From assembly GCA_027886185.1 (NCBI GenBank), contig WOAB01000142.1, positions 1,364,001 through 1,428,000 of the forward strand: a DNA stretch of 64,000 nucleotides, given 5' to 3'. Positions 32,431 through 44,310 of the stretch are shown here, piece by piece; position 1 is the stretch's first letter, and every line of letters begins with the position of its first letter. Made by a program: the position numbers and the translations under genes. The notes beneath the pieces were generated by a model. That model did not search any database. It saw nothing but the letters and a program-made list of their open reading frames with translations, and was not told the origin of the DNA. Source of the DNA: Rheum nobile (taxonomy: Eukaryota > Streptophyta > Magnoliopsida > Caryophyllales > Polygonaceae).

Positions 32431-35400
32431 TCGGATATATGTGGAAACACATACTCTGCGGCTAAGCGACACGCTAGGGAAAGCAAGGGCGACAAGCCCG
32501 AGGCATCGGAATTCAAGCCAAGGAGAACATCTAACCTTCCGACGGTCACATTCGACGAATCCGATTCCGACGGGTCGGATAGTCACCACGATGGTCTGGT
32601 AATCTCTTTGTCTATTGGTAATTGTCTAATACGGAGAGTACTAATCGATACAGGGAGTTCGATGAACCTCTTGACCCTTGACGCTCTTAAAGAAATGGGT
32701 CTGACTGAGAACGACCTAATCAAGAAGTCGACCCCACTGGTCGGGTTCAGTGGTGAGGTTAAGCATACGACTGGTGAAATCATTCTAACCACATACGCTG
32801 GAGGAATCAACCAATAGGTGAAATTCTTAGTCCTAGACTGTCTGTCTCCCTATAATTGTATTCTTGGCAGGCCATGGATACACGCTATGAAGGCAGTACC
32901 TTCAACGTATCATCAAGTCATCAAATTCCCCACTGAATGGGGAGTCCAAGAGATCAAAGGAGATCAAAGGACCGCAAAATAACGCTACGTCGCTTCCATG
33001 AAGAGCGCAGTCGAACACAAGACCGCATAGCAACCACAGAGCGGCGAAGGGCCTAGTCGGTACGTCGAACCAGAAATGGAAAAACTCGATGAAATCGCAC
33101 TAGACCCTTCAAAGCCAAACCAAACGGTAAGGGTCGGGTCGGACTTGGACGATTCGACCAGACAACAACTTCTTGACTTTCTCAGGGCCAATGCCGACTG
33201 TTTCGCATGGTCGCATGAGGATATGGTCGGAATATCTCCAAACGTTATTACTCATAAATTAAATGTGGATCCATTTCATTCCCCTGTCAAGCAAAAACGC
33301 AGGAAGTTCGCCCCCAAGCGGAACAAGATAGTCGACGACGAAGTCAAAAGCTTATTGGAAACAGGAAAGATCAGGGAGGTCCACTATCCTGAATGGCTAG
33401 CCAACGTGGTCGTAGTCCAGAAGAAGAACAGCAAATGGAGAGTCTGCATCGACTTCACAGACCTCAACAAGGCTTGTCCCAAGGACTCGTTCCCTCTACC
33501 CCATATCGACGCCATGGTCGATGCCACAGCGGGGCACGAAATGCTTACCTTCATGGACGCTTTCAGCGGTTACAATCAGATCCTTATGGAACCCGAAGAT
33601 CAAGAAAAAACAGCGTTCATCACCAGCCAATGTATCTATTGTTACCAAGTAATGCCCTTTGGTCTGAAAAATACAGGGGCTACGTATCAACGACTAGTCA
33701 ACAAAATGTTCAAAGACCAAATCGGAGACACGATGGAAGTCTATATAGACGACATGTTGGTCAAGTCCAAAAAGAAAGAAGATCACATAGACCACCTACG
33801 CGACAGCTTCGAGGTGCTCAAAAGGTACAACATGAAACTAAACCCTACTAAATGCTCCTTCGGAGTGTCGTCAGGGAAGTTCTTAGGATACATGGTGACA
33901 CAAAGAGGAGTAGAGGCCAACCCAGAACAAATCAAGGCTCTCATCAACCTTCGATCCCCCCGATGCGTCAAAGACGTACAGAAGCTCACAGGTCGGATAG
34001 CAACTCTGAACAGATTCATCTCCAAATCATCCGACAAGTGCAAACCCTTCCACGATGCACTCAAGAAGAACAAGTCCTTTCAATGGACGGAAGAACACGA
34101 AGCAACGTTCCAAAACCTCAAAGAGTATCTGGCCAGTCCCATGTTACTAACCAAACCCAAAGGCGATGAGCCCTTATTTCTTTATCTTACAGTGTCAGAA
34201 TCAGCCGTAAGCGCAGTACTGGTCAGAAAGGAGGATGGAAAACAATCGCCAATATACTACGTCAGTCGGATGCTGTTACCAGCCGAAACAAGGTATTCGT
34301 CACTTCAAAAGCTCGTGCTATCATTGGTAATGGCTTCGAACAAACTCAAACCATATTTCGAATCCCATACTATTACTGTTCGCACTAATCATCCCATGAG
34401 AGCTATCATGAGAAAACCTGAGTTCACAGGACGAATGACCAAATGGGCCATACACCTCAGCGGTTACGACATCGAATACGAGCCCAGGACAGCGATCAAG
34501 TCGCAACCCTTAGCCGACTTTGTGGCCGATTTCAGTCCGACCCTAGAGCAAGAAGCCACAAAAGAAGCAACACAACTACTCGCGACGGACGAGGCAGGTA
34601 CATGGGAGCTCCACACAGACGGGGCATCGAATGCCAGAGGATCAGGACTAGGGGTCGTGCTAAAATCGCCACAAGGAGACAAGATAGCTCAAGCTGTCAG
34701 ATGTGAGTGGGATGCGACTAACAATGAAGTTGAATATGAAGCGCTCATATTCGGACTCATCCTGGCTCGCGACCTAGGGGTCCGAGAGATCGAAGTCGTT
34801 TGCGACTCTCTGCTAGTCGTAAACTAGATACAAGGGGCGTATAATGCCAAGGACGCCAGAATGATAGCCTACCTGGAGGTAGCCAAGAAACTGATCGGAC
34901 AATTCCAAACATTCAACATCAGACAAGTGCCCAGGGATCTTAACTCCCAAGCTGACGCACTCGCTAATCTAGGATCCGTCCTAGACCCGAAGGAATTTCC
35001 ACACATACCATTGGCCCACATCATGACGCCAGCCGTCCCAAGGACATCCGTCGAGTCAACATCATCGCTTGAAGAACTCGTCACCATGGAAATAGGCGAC
35101 CGACTAGAAGAAGACATCGTCGACACCAATGACGACTGGATACTACCTTACATTAGATGGTTGAAAGACGGCATTCTACCCGACGACAAGACAGAAGCAA
35201 AAAGGCTCAAGGTACAAGCACTCTCTTACGATATCATAGATAACATCTTGTACAAAAGGTCTATTACAGGACTACTCCTACGATGCCTCAAGATTCCAGA
35301 AGTCGAACGTATCTTGCAATCGTTGCACGAAGGGGAGTGTGGCAACCACACCGGCGGACGAAGCCTCTCGGGTAAAGCCCTACGAAACGGGTACTATTGG

Positions 35401-36373
35401 CCAACGATGAACAAAGACGCCATGGAATACACCAAGAGATGCGATGCCTGTCAGCGGCACGCACCCGTCCATCATCAGCCTTCAGAGCTCCTCCATCCGA
35501 CCCTAGCTCCATGGCCCTTTATGAGATGGGGAATGGACATCGTCGGAAAGCTCCCCCCCCGCATCGGGTCAAAGAGTCTTCTTCCTTGCCATGATGGACT
35601 ACTTCTCTAAATGGATCGAAGCCGAAGCCTATAGAGAGGTAAAAGATCAACACGTCATTTCATTCATAAAACGCAATATCTTGTGCAGATTTGGCGTCCC
35701 GTCAGAAATCGTGTGCGACAACGGCTCCCAGTTCATCAGTCATAAGACTCGAGCCTTTTGTGATCAATGGAACATCAAGTTGGTCACATCCACACCTCGG
35801 TATCCGCAATTCAACGGACAAGCCAAATCCAGCAACAAGATCATCATCAACAACCTCAAGAAACGCCTCACAGGGGCTAAAGGCAAATGGCCAGACGAAC
35901 TCCCACTTATTCTCTGGTCCGACAGGACTACTCCAAAGAATGCGACCGGGCAATCGCCTTTCTCTCTCGTCTACGGGAGCGAGGCGGTCATCCCGGCTGA
36001 GTTACTGGTTCCGACCGCTCGCTGCAACCTTCAGACAAATGAACAGAACGACATCGAACTAACACACAATCTGGACACAGCGGACGAGATCAGGGAGAAA
36101 GCCTGAATCAGGATGGTCAGGTTCCAACAACAGGTCACAAGGAGCTACAACAAGAACGTTCGAATCAAGGCATTCAAGGTCAGAGACTGGGTCCTAAGGA
36201 AAACTTTCCAGAACACCAAGAACCCATTCGACGGAAAGCTAGCACCGCAATGGGAATGACCCTACTTGATCACCGAAGTGGTCGGACAAGGAGCATATCA
36301 GTTAAAGGATAAAGACGGATAATCGATCCCGAGGTCTTGGAACGCAACACATCTAAAACTCTACCATTTCTGA
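32431..36373 (+). pseudogene. Element D pol (protease, RT, RNase H, archaeal-type RNase H, integrase)
   Basis: Protease shows VLIDTGSSMNLL (about 32640). RT (from about 33300) retains its YIDDML catalytic motif (about 33742). The first RNase H is followed by a second of the archaeal type (WELHTDGASNARGSG at about 34602; later DLNSQADALANLGS), the hallmark of the Tat group. Integrase has the zinc finger (HEGECGNHTGG, CDACQRH), DYFSKWIEAEA, and DNGSQF. In-frame stops are at 32815, 32979, 33028, 34825, 36104 and further on. One frameshift falls in a run of eight C at about 35553-35560. The integrase tail ends near 36373. Confidence 0.9.
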
Positions 36374-36408
36374 ACCAATGAGGTAAAACATCACACAAAT
36401 CTTATACC

Positions 36409-36552
36409 TCGCATATACATTGCTATCTGTCGTATACAAATCGCATGCAATCGCATATACATTTCTATCTATCGCATACAAATCGCACGCTATCGCATAT
36501 ACATTGCTACATGTCGCATACATACCGCATGCTATCGCATGTACATCGCTAT
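36409..36552 (+). repeat. 42-bp tandem repeat in the 3' region of element D
   Basis: The anchor tcgcatatacat recurs at exactly 42-bp spacing (36409, 36451, 36493, and as tcgcatgtacat at 36535). Units differ by a few bases. Minisatellites of this kind are common in 3' regions of Tat elements. Confidence 0.9.
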
Positions 36553-37115
36553 CTTCTTTTACATGTCATCATCTGACACTAAGCGAGGACTTCCTCCTTA
36601 CAAAAACACAAATGCAGAACAACATTTACATTGGATCCTGTCATCCGTAAAAAAGCGCTTACATTACATTACACGATCGATCGGAACACGGAGAGATGAC
36701 AACACAGGCACACCGCCCGCCTTACACAAAACATAAGGTACAACACCTTATTACATTTATGCAATAAAACATATTGCTTACCTCCCCGGCATAATGTCAT
36801 GACTAACACATACACAAACACATCGCAGGCCTGCTCTACATACATACACACGGTGAAACCCCACTCGACGGAGCATACGGGTGAAACTGACATACACGAA
36901 ATACAAAACGTCGTCGACAACTTCCTTGAAGGTCCGACGAACATGTACGAAACAAACAAGCATACGATTCTATATGTAAAAATACAATTGCATCGAAATA
37001 AAGCATTTTTATACCAATACGCGACCCGCGATGGTGGACAGGTCGCCAAAACACATAAAATTCAAACCCATACACAGGTGGGGCAAACAAAGTCGTACTA
37101 CGCAAAGAAAACAAA

Positions 37116-39043
37116 TCAAGCGTCGGGGGCAATGGCATTACCTTCCGCAGGGACTGGCTCCAGAGAAGCTATCTCATCAGTCGGCTCGACATCGCCGGGA
37201 TGGGCCTCGTCCTCATCGGTGCCTTCATCCATGACCTCTTCTCCGACGTCGGCCAAGCAAAACAGCTCCTGACCAGGATCGCCCTTTGGGAATATGGAGT
37301 CCAGAGTCTCCTTCTCCGCTTTCAGGTCCCAGAGCTCATGCTTGTCCTCGTTGAACTCTTCGATCATCTCGATGCACGAATTCACAGCATAAAAGGCCCC
37401 AACATCGCCAGCAATCTGGCCATCGGCAATCCGAGCCCGCTTCACCTCCTCCTCAACGCCTGATCGGCACTCTTCAAACCCCCTCCGACTTGCGACCAAC
37501 TCTTCTTGACAACTCTTCAGCTCCCTGGTGAGGCGACGCTCAGTCTCACGGCAGCGACTCTCCGCTCCCTCCAGCTTGGTCCTCAAAGACACAAGGTCGG
37601 ACTCTGACCTAGCAGCCCTGTCCTCGGCCTTGACAAGCATCGCCTGCACACCGAAGTAAGCTCCCAAGAAATACTGGAAGGCCTGACAGAAAGACACACG
37701 ACAACACAAAAACACAATCAAGAAACGCGGTCGAGCAAAAAGAAACATATAAACAAGAACAAAGGGCAACTCACCCTCCACGCGGAGCATCCCGCTTCAC
37801 CAATGCAGTCTAGAGGGGAGACATGCTTAACTTCCGACTTCAAAGCCGGGTCCTGAGCGCGAAAAAGGTCGGCGATCGACTGTCCGACGACACCGATCTT
37901 GCCGACCCCCTCAGCGGTCGCACTCTTCTTCCTAGGGATGTCCTCCACCTTGACGTCTTCAGGGCGAGTGCTTGCCTTCCTCTTAGAGCCAGTCTTGACT
38001 GGAACCGTCAGATCCACCAGATCCGGTTTGCTTGACGCGGCTTTGGCCGCCGCCTTCCTCTGCTCGATCAGACTTTTCCCTGACGCCACCCTCAAACGAG
38101 CACTCGATCGACCACCAGGGGAACCTGACACGACAGAACAACAGAAAGAGAGAAATCCTAAAGTACACGACAAAACGAAAAACAGTAAAAGACGCCTAGA
38201 GTCAAGAATCTACCTTTTGCACGAGACGATGAGACATTCGACATGTCGTCTTGATAGGCAGGGGTCGTCGACAACAGGTTGACGTTCACAAACTTTCTTT
38301 CAGACGCGGGAATTTCAAGGACAATCTTCGACAAGCCTTCCGATCGGCTACTCACTTCTAGATCTTCTGGTTCGGGGACTACAAAAAAGAAAAGTTAAAG
38401 CAAGAGTTAAGACACATAAAATACGCGAAAGAGAAGACAAATACATACTATCAATTCGCCACTCCGTCAACAAAAACGGACACTCTCCCTCCTTCTCCAA
38501 AGAAGAACGTTCGACGAAAAAGAACTTCGACCCCCATCCGCGGTCGTTGACATCAGGGCTCTACACCAAGGGCTTCCGACCATGTCGGATACGCAACTGA
38601 ACGCGACAGGAACTCTTCGACCCAATAAAGTAGTTATACCACAGAGCGTCAAAATCAAAATCGGCCCCAGTTTGAACATTCACAAGGTCTAAAACCCTAA
38701 GAACTCTCCACGCCTGAGGCATTACTTGACATGGCACCAGCGCCAAAGTGGCTAAAAAATCCCTGACAAGGGGAGAGAAAGGAAATTTGTGCCCTATTCT
38801 AAACGGGTATGTGTAGAATCAAATCCATCCCTCGTAACGCGCATCGGCCCTCTCGTCTGGATGAGGCAACCTGGCAACCGTCTCCGGTGGAAATCCCCCG
38901 ACTTGGAGAACTTGATCCAGCTCCGCCTGGGACAAAGTGCTAGTCAATGCATCCGACTCCTTCAAAATGAAACGAGGAGGAGTTTCGCCTTCACGAGAAT
39001 CGGAAAGAGTCTTTGATGACTCAGAAGCCTCGATGGAAACCAT
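37116..39043 (-). pseudogene. Antisense four-exon gene inside element D (gypsy-type transposon domain, coiled-coil C-terminus)
   Basis: My minus-strand model has exons 39043-38449, 38378-38214, 38124-37775 and 37682-37116. The introns (71, 89 and 92 bp) all begin GT and end AG; the acceptors are preceded by pyrimidine-rich stretches. Joined, the exons total 1677 bases, exactly 559 codons with the stop. Exon 1 carries LALVPCQVMPQAWRVLRVLD, DFDALWYNYF and DRGWGSKFFFVE, the pattern of the 'putative gypsy type transposon' domain (I believe PF04195). Exon 3 is Lys/Arg-rich (RKKSATAEGVGKIG). Exon 4 is a coiled coil (DLVSLRTKLEGAESRCRETE) with an acidic end. Two stops in exon 1 (TGA at 38821-38819, TAG at 38563-38561) break it. 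Extra antisense ORFs are known in Tat elements; their function is unknown. Confidence 0.75.
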
Positions 39044-39356
39044 TTCGAGAATGGAAAGAGAGAGAGATCAAAGAGCTATGACTAGAGAAATTAGAAAACT
39101 ATGGCGAGAGAGACCGATAAGCTTACCAGAAGAAACTTGCAAAGGAAGATGGGATGAAGACTAATCGATTCCCTCTGCTCCGAATTTATGGAGGGAAGTG
39201 AAGATTTGCAGAGGCGTCGCATCATGCCCCGATCACGCGCCACGTAGCCCTGAGCAAACGCGCCAAAAAAAGGATGGTGGAGATCGTGTTTTCGGAAGTT
39301 GCCTCGGATTCCACTTTCCTTGCTTGAACCGAAAGCCCAAGGCAACTTGGGGCTAT

Positions 39357-40029
39357 TGTTGGGCCTGGCATCCCCGGAGAAGACGAGTCGGGAGAATCGA
39401 GCCCAAGCCCACTGTAGATCGGAAGAACAAATGAAAAGTCTAGAGGAGGCGACGAGACTTCACTGGTCGAATGCCCTCCGACAGGATCGCGAGAATCTCG
39501 CCATGCATTAAATGATCAGATCACGCAACGGCCACGACATTTAAGCCACCATAATTACAGAGATTTAATGGCATAATCTTCACCATTACTCCCAGCATTG
39601 AAGATAAAATATATGGCAAAAAATATAACGGTAACAAAGAAAAAGGACTTACCATTTTTGGACGACGAGGAAGATAAGGCGAGAAGACACACAATTACGC
39701 TGAGGACACAAGCATTCTGGCTCACAAACGGATCAGAACAACACTTACGCTCCCCGCCTAGCTCTCTAGCAATCATCTGTGCTTACTCTCCACCGGTCGC
39801 CACCTAAAAGTCATCGGTCGAGTCCTACACGACCACTCGGTCTAAACTACGATAAGTTGTATCTTGATTCGATCCGATCAATACATTATCTAATAAAATC
39901 ATCTCGCTATTCTACATTTACTCTTTGCTTGTCAATTATCTGCTTGGTTTGGATTGTTTTCTATCACCCGATCGACTAGTTACCCCGTCTAAGGCAATTT
40001 AGGTCGTCCGATCTTTTCGCCCCAAAACA
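39357..40029 (+). repeat. Element D 3' LTR (673 bp)
   Basis: It begins TGTTGGGCC and ends CCCCAAAACA. The likely polypurine tract is the aacttggggctat just before it. The interval 39044-39356 between the antisense gene start and the LTR has no ORF and must hold that gene's promoter if it has one. Confidence 0.95.
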
Positions 40030-40034
40030 GTACC

Positions 40035-40208
40035 TACGAGGAGATACATGTGCGTATTCTCGAGCATCGCGAGAAGCAATTACGGAACAAGGTAGTACCA
40101 TTAGTACAGATCCTTTGGTCCAAAGCTGGATCTGAAAAGGTTACTTGGGAAACCTGGGAGACTGAAGAGGATATGCTTAGCCGTTTTCCCGAGCAGTTTT
40201 CGGCCTAG
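40035..40208 (+). pseudogene. Element C gag-pol C-terminus: chromodomain
   Basis: It continues in frame from 30140 once element D and one copy of its target duplication are disregarded. It reads YEEIHVRILEHREKQLRNK and then VTWETWETEEDMLSRFPE, and ends at TAG 40206-40208. The aromatic and acidic positions fit the degenerate chromodomain of Tekay elements, which directs integration toward heterochromatin. Confidence 0.85.
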
Positions 40209-40314
40209 TTTCGGGGTCGAAACCTTTTTAAGGGGGTAGTGTTGTAACGCCTTGTTTTTTTTTTGTTTATTCGGCCAAGTTTCGGGGTCAAAACTTCTTT
40301 TAAGGGGGAGGTGA
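40201..40314 (+). repeat. Duplicated 3' end with two polypurine tracts (element C)
   Basis: The segment cggcc.agtttcggggtc.aaac through the polypurine tract occurs twice, at about 40201-40247 and 40272-40314. The first PPT (ttttaaggggg, about 40226) is followed by tgtaacgcc, which looks like the start of a different LTR. The second (about 40298) is followed by the true LTR, TGTAATACC. Confidence 0.75.
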
Positions 40315-42662
40315 TGTAATACCCCTCATTTTTAGTAAGGGTATTTGGGTAATTTACTCAACCCTCGTCCTGTGATCGTATCGTTTTTGGAGTAGTTCGG
40401 ATTTCTGTATCGAGATTGATCTCTGTAAAATCCCCTGAGTGATATAAAATACATTCGACGTATTTTTCGGGGTTTAGAATATTTGTTTGGGTACAAATAT
40501 ATTTAATCCGGGGTTTAAAACTCACGCCAAACCTTTCCCCGGGCAAACAGACGCGGAAAAGGCATTTCCGCGACCGCGGAAATGTGGGTTTCAGAAGGGC
40601 TGGGCACAGGAATTTTCCGCGACCGCGGAAAACTCCAACACGCCAACGTCGCGTTGTCTGACTCCTCGCCATTTGCGCCACCGTCGATCTTCTGGCTGGC
40701 CGTTGATCTGGGATGGGAGAGCTCCTTCCTTTGGCTATAAAATGGGGTCGGATTGAGGGTTGAAAGGCACACCGAAATCACTCTCTCCCTCTCGGAATCT
40801 CTCTCGTTTTCTTGTTCGCCGGAGGTCGAAGCTCTCGCCGGATATCTTCAAGCTGTCGCCGGAGCTCTTGTTGGAGGTGGTGGTGCTCTCAAGGTGGTGC
40901 ATTGGAGGTGCAAGGTGCCCAAGAGTCGAGCCCCATCCGAATCGAGCCCCGTCGCGTCGCCCCCGGTGAGATTTCTCCCTTTCGAGCCGTCGGAGTTCAT
41001 GTCCGCGACCGCGGACATGAACTGCCGCCACCGCGGCAGTGACAAGGTCGGCCGCGTCCGCGGCCGCTGTCATGACACCCGTGGTGGCCTTGTCCTCGAT
41101 GGCCGCGACCGCGGAATCCCTGTCGCGACCGCGGATTGCCTGGGCAATCACGATCGTGGCTTTGGGCTTGTCGGTCTCGGTCGGGGCCTTCGTTCCTTCG
41201 ATTTGGTTCATTCCTTCTTCGATTCGTATCATTTTAAATGTCGAATCTAACCTAGGTTTTCGTTATGGGTCATTCCGTAGGAATCTATAATCCGAGTTAT
41301 GTTTCCGTTTCGGACCCAAAAACCCGTCTTCGTCAATCGTTCGTCTAATCTAAGGCAAGTGGCGGTTCGCTCTTGCTTATCATTCCATATTTCTATTAAT
41401 TATCAATTATTTTATTTGTTAATTAAATGGGATGAATATTGTTTTCATTGGGAACAGTTTTGATAAACGTATTTGATACGATTAAAAGAGATATTATAAT
41501 AGATTGTATATACTGCTAGAAACAACGCTATTATAGATATATATATATATACTGTTGTCATGATGGCATTGATGTGGATTATTATGTGGTTTTAACTATT
41601 TAGTTAGAACGAGTATTCGTAGGAATGCTATGTACCTTACGAGGTCTAGTTGTTTCTTTATAACTGGTGCTAGGAGGATTATTTCCCTAGTACTCTTTCT
41701 GGTCATGACCTTGCCCTTACTCAGGATAGGTGCACATAGCTGGTGCCAATTCTCGGGATTTATTCCCTTCAATATCTCTCGCGATGAGATGATATATAAA
41801 AGCTTATAACGTGAATGTACGCTTTGTCACTAAAATAAGATAAGTGCCGCTATGCACATAATTAATGAACCTTGGGCGAGAAGTACAACTTGGAAACTCG
41901 TTTGGACTTCGACTAAAGTAAGTCCTCCTTCCAAATCTGAATTCGCATTACGCGGTGAGGTTGGTCGTGGACCCAAATGGGCAAGTCTTTTTAAACGCTT
42001 GTGTGAAACTTTAATGTTCCCGAACACTTGTCATACTTTCCGATAAGACTCAATCTCTTGGAGTTTTCTCTTCATATGTTTCCGTTAGACTCGATCTTTA
42101 GGAGTCTTCTCTTGATCATTCTACTTTGAATCATTCTGTAGAGGTATTGAGGTTTACTATCGTCATCGGCTTTCATTCGAGAAGCGATGGGTCTAACCTA
42201 ATACGCCTACCTTAGAACCTTTCTGTTTTACCCTTGCATAGTCTTTCATTAGACTAACCAACCGGGTTTTATTCCTTGTATTGGTTGGCTGGTGTCATCC
42301 GTCTCATACGGCACATCAAGTAAACTCCCGTTACGTGAAGGCTAGAAACGACAATGAAGGCAGATGGAGTATTTAAGAGTTTTATCAAGGTTGAGATCCT
42401 AGGCGGGTGATCGCTCCGATCAAGACATTTTTGTTATTTATTTAAAAGACTTCCGCTGTATTGAAACATATTATGTATTTTGGTTGTATTCGAAATTGTG
42501 GATGTAATTCCGAGACTTTGATTTAATCAAATGTTATGATATTTCGTATTAAATGTTGTTTTATGATTTGTATAAATTGGTTAAGCCTTGGGTGGCTTCG
42601 GATGTGGAATCTGAGGTCACTGGCGGTAATACTTTCAAGGTTATATATTTGGGGGTGTTACA
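40315..42662 (+). repeat. Element C 3' LTR (2348 bp)
   Basis: Begins TGTAATACCCCTC, ends GGGGGTGTTACA. It keeps the roughly 156 bp missing from the 5' copy and has the same palindromes at 40563, 40613 and 40998. The target duplication agtaa follows. Confidence 0.95.
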
Positions 42663-42667
42663 AGTAA

Positions 42668-44310
42668 CACCATTCAACCTAGTCATAGCCCTTTTGCTTC
42701 TCCAACCTTGTTGGTTAAGAAAAAAGATGGATCATGGGGGTTTTGTATAGATTACATGCAGCTCAATGACATCACTATCAAGGATAAATATCCTATACCT
42801 CACATTGAAGAAGTCTTAGATGAGTTACATGGTGCTAGTGTCTTTTCTAAGCTTAGTCTTCGAGCTGGCTACCATCAAGTTCGCAAGGCTCCTGAAGATA
42901 TTCCCAAGACTGCCTTCATGACACATCAAGGGCATTATGAGTTCAAAGTCATGCCATTTGGCTTGACCAATGCTCCTGCCACTTTTCAGTCATTGATGAA
43001 TGAAGTGTTTGGACCATCTTTGAGGTAGTTTGTTCTTGTTTTTTTCAATGATATCTTGGTTTACAACACTGATATTCAGCAGCATGCTCAACATCTTGCT
43101 CAAGTTTTGACTGTACTGAGACAATAGCAGTTGTTTGCTAAGAGGTCCAAATGTTCTTTTGTTCAGGCTCAGATCGACTATTTGGGTCACATCATCTCTA
43201 GCAAGGGTGTGGCAACTGATCTCTCCAAAATTGAGGCTATGGTGGACTGACCTCCTCCTAGAAATGTGAAAGAATTAAGAGGTCTCTTGAGGCATACAGG
43301 ATATTACAAAAGATTCATCAAGGGGTATGGAACTATTAGTAGACCCTTGATTGAATTATTAAAGAAGGATTCATTTTTTTGGTCTCCTGACAGTCATAAG
43401 GCCTTCCTCACACTCAAGCAATTGTTGACTACTGCACCAGTTTTGGGTCTTCCTGACTTCACCATTCCATTTGAGCTCGAGACAGATGCATGTGACACAG
43501 GCATTGGTGTTGTATTGATGCAGCAAGGCAGGCCTTTGGCATTTATTAGCAAGGCCCTGACTAGACATCATTTATTGTGTCAACCTATGAGAAGGAGTTG
43601 TTGGCTATTCTGTTAGCAGTGGATAAATGGAGGCATTATTTAGAGCCTTTCCATTTCGTTATCAGTATTGATCACCAAGCCCTGAAGTATTTGCTGGAAC
43701 AACAACTCACTACTCACTTTCAAAAGAAGGCTATCAGGAAGTTATTAGGTCTCTCTTACTCAATTACTTACAAGAAAGGCAAGGAAAATACTATTGTTGA
43801 TGCTCTCTCTCGAAGGTTTGAAGACCAATCTTCTTGTGCCATCTTAACTACTATGGAACCTTCCTGGGTCAAGCAGGTGGTGTCCAATTATCAGAATGAC
43901 ACTGAGGTACATGATTTGTTAGTTTAGTGTTTGTTAAGTCCTCATGTTCATTATACTGTGCAGAATGGAGTATTGAGGTACAAAGGCCAAATTTATATTG
44001 GCACTGATTTAAAATTGAGACAACAATTGTTGGAAGCCTTACATTCTGATCCTATTGATGGGCATTCTGGTGTGCTAGCAATTTATCACAGGGTGAAGGC
44101 CTTGTTCTTTTGGCATGCTATGAAACAGTCAATAGAGGCATTTGTTAAATTTTGCAATGTGTGTCAGCAGAATAAGCATGAGCATGTGCCTTATCCAGGC
44201 CTCTTACAGCTTTACATATTCCTTCTCAAGCCTAGAGTCAAATTAGCATGGACTTTGTTGAAGGGTTGCCACGATCTCAAGGGAAAGACACCATTATGGT
44301 TGTGGTGGAC
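42668..44310 (+). pseudogene. Element A: reverse transcriptase, RNase H and N-terminal integrase
   Basis: RT resumes after element C (VKKKDGSWGFCIDYMQLND). The catalytic motif reads FFNDIL, so the first aspartate is lost (about 43049). Stops lie at 43026, at about 43126 (RQ*QLF) and 43247 (VD*PPP, normally W). RNase H (ETDACDTGIGVVLMQQGRP) has a frameshift near 43580. The integrase zinc finger (HSDPIDGHSG, CNVCQQ) and the first catalytic aspartate (MDFVEGLP, about 44249) are present after one more frameshift. It is cut after a GAC codon at 44310 by element E. Confidence 0.85.

Larger units (their letters stand above)
30141..40029 (+). mobile_element. Element D: Tat/Retand-type Ty3/gypsy element with dual RNase H and an antisense gene
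   Basis: The LTRs of 674 and 673 bp differ at about 17 sites plus one indel by eye (about 2.5 percent). The target duplication is gtatc (30136-30140) and gtacc (40030-40034), one transition apart. In order: PBS, gag, protease, RT, RNase H, a second (archaeal-type) RNase H, integrase, then a long 3' region with an antisense spliced gene. The second RNase H and lack of chromodomain place it in the Tat group; Retand is the likely branch. Several stops and two frameshifts inactivate it. Confidence 0.9.
21638..42662 (+). mobile_element. Element C: Tekay-like Ty3/gypsy chromovirus, itself interrupted by element D
   Basis: It has long LTRs (2213 and 2348 bp), a PBS, an extra acidic ORF, one continuous gag-pol frame and a C-terminal chromodomain. 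Its own length is about 11.1 kb, usual for Tekay/Del elements. The target duplication is agtaa (21633-21637 and 42663-42667). Element D sits in the chromodomain region (30141-40029). The pol frame is open apart from five TAG codons. The 3' end has a duplicated polypurine segment. Lineage is inferred from gag (MVNTRN start, two knuckles), chromodomain and LTR length. Confidence 0.9.
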
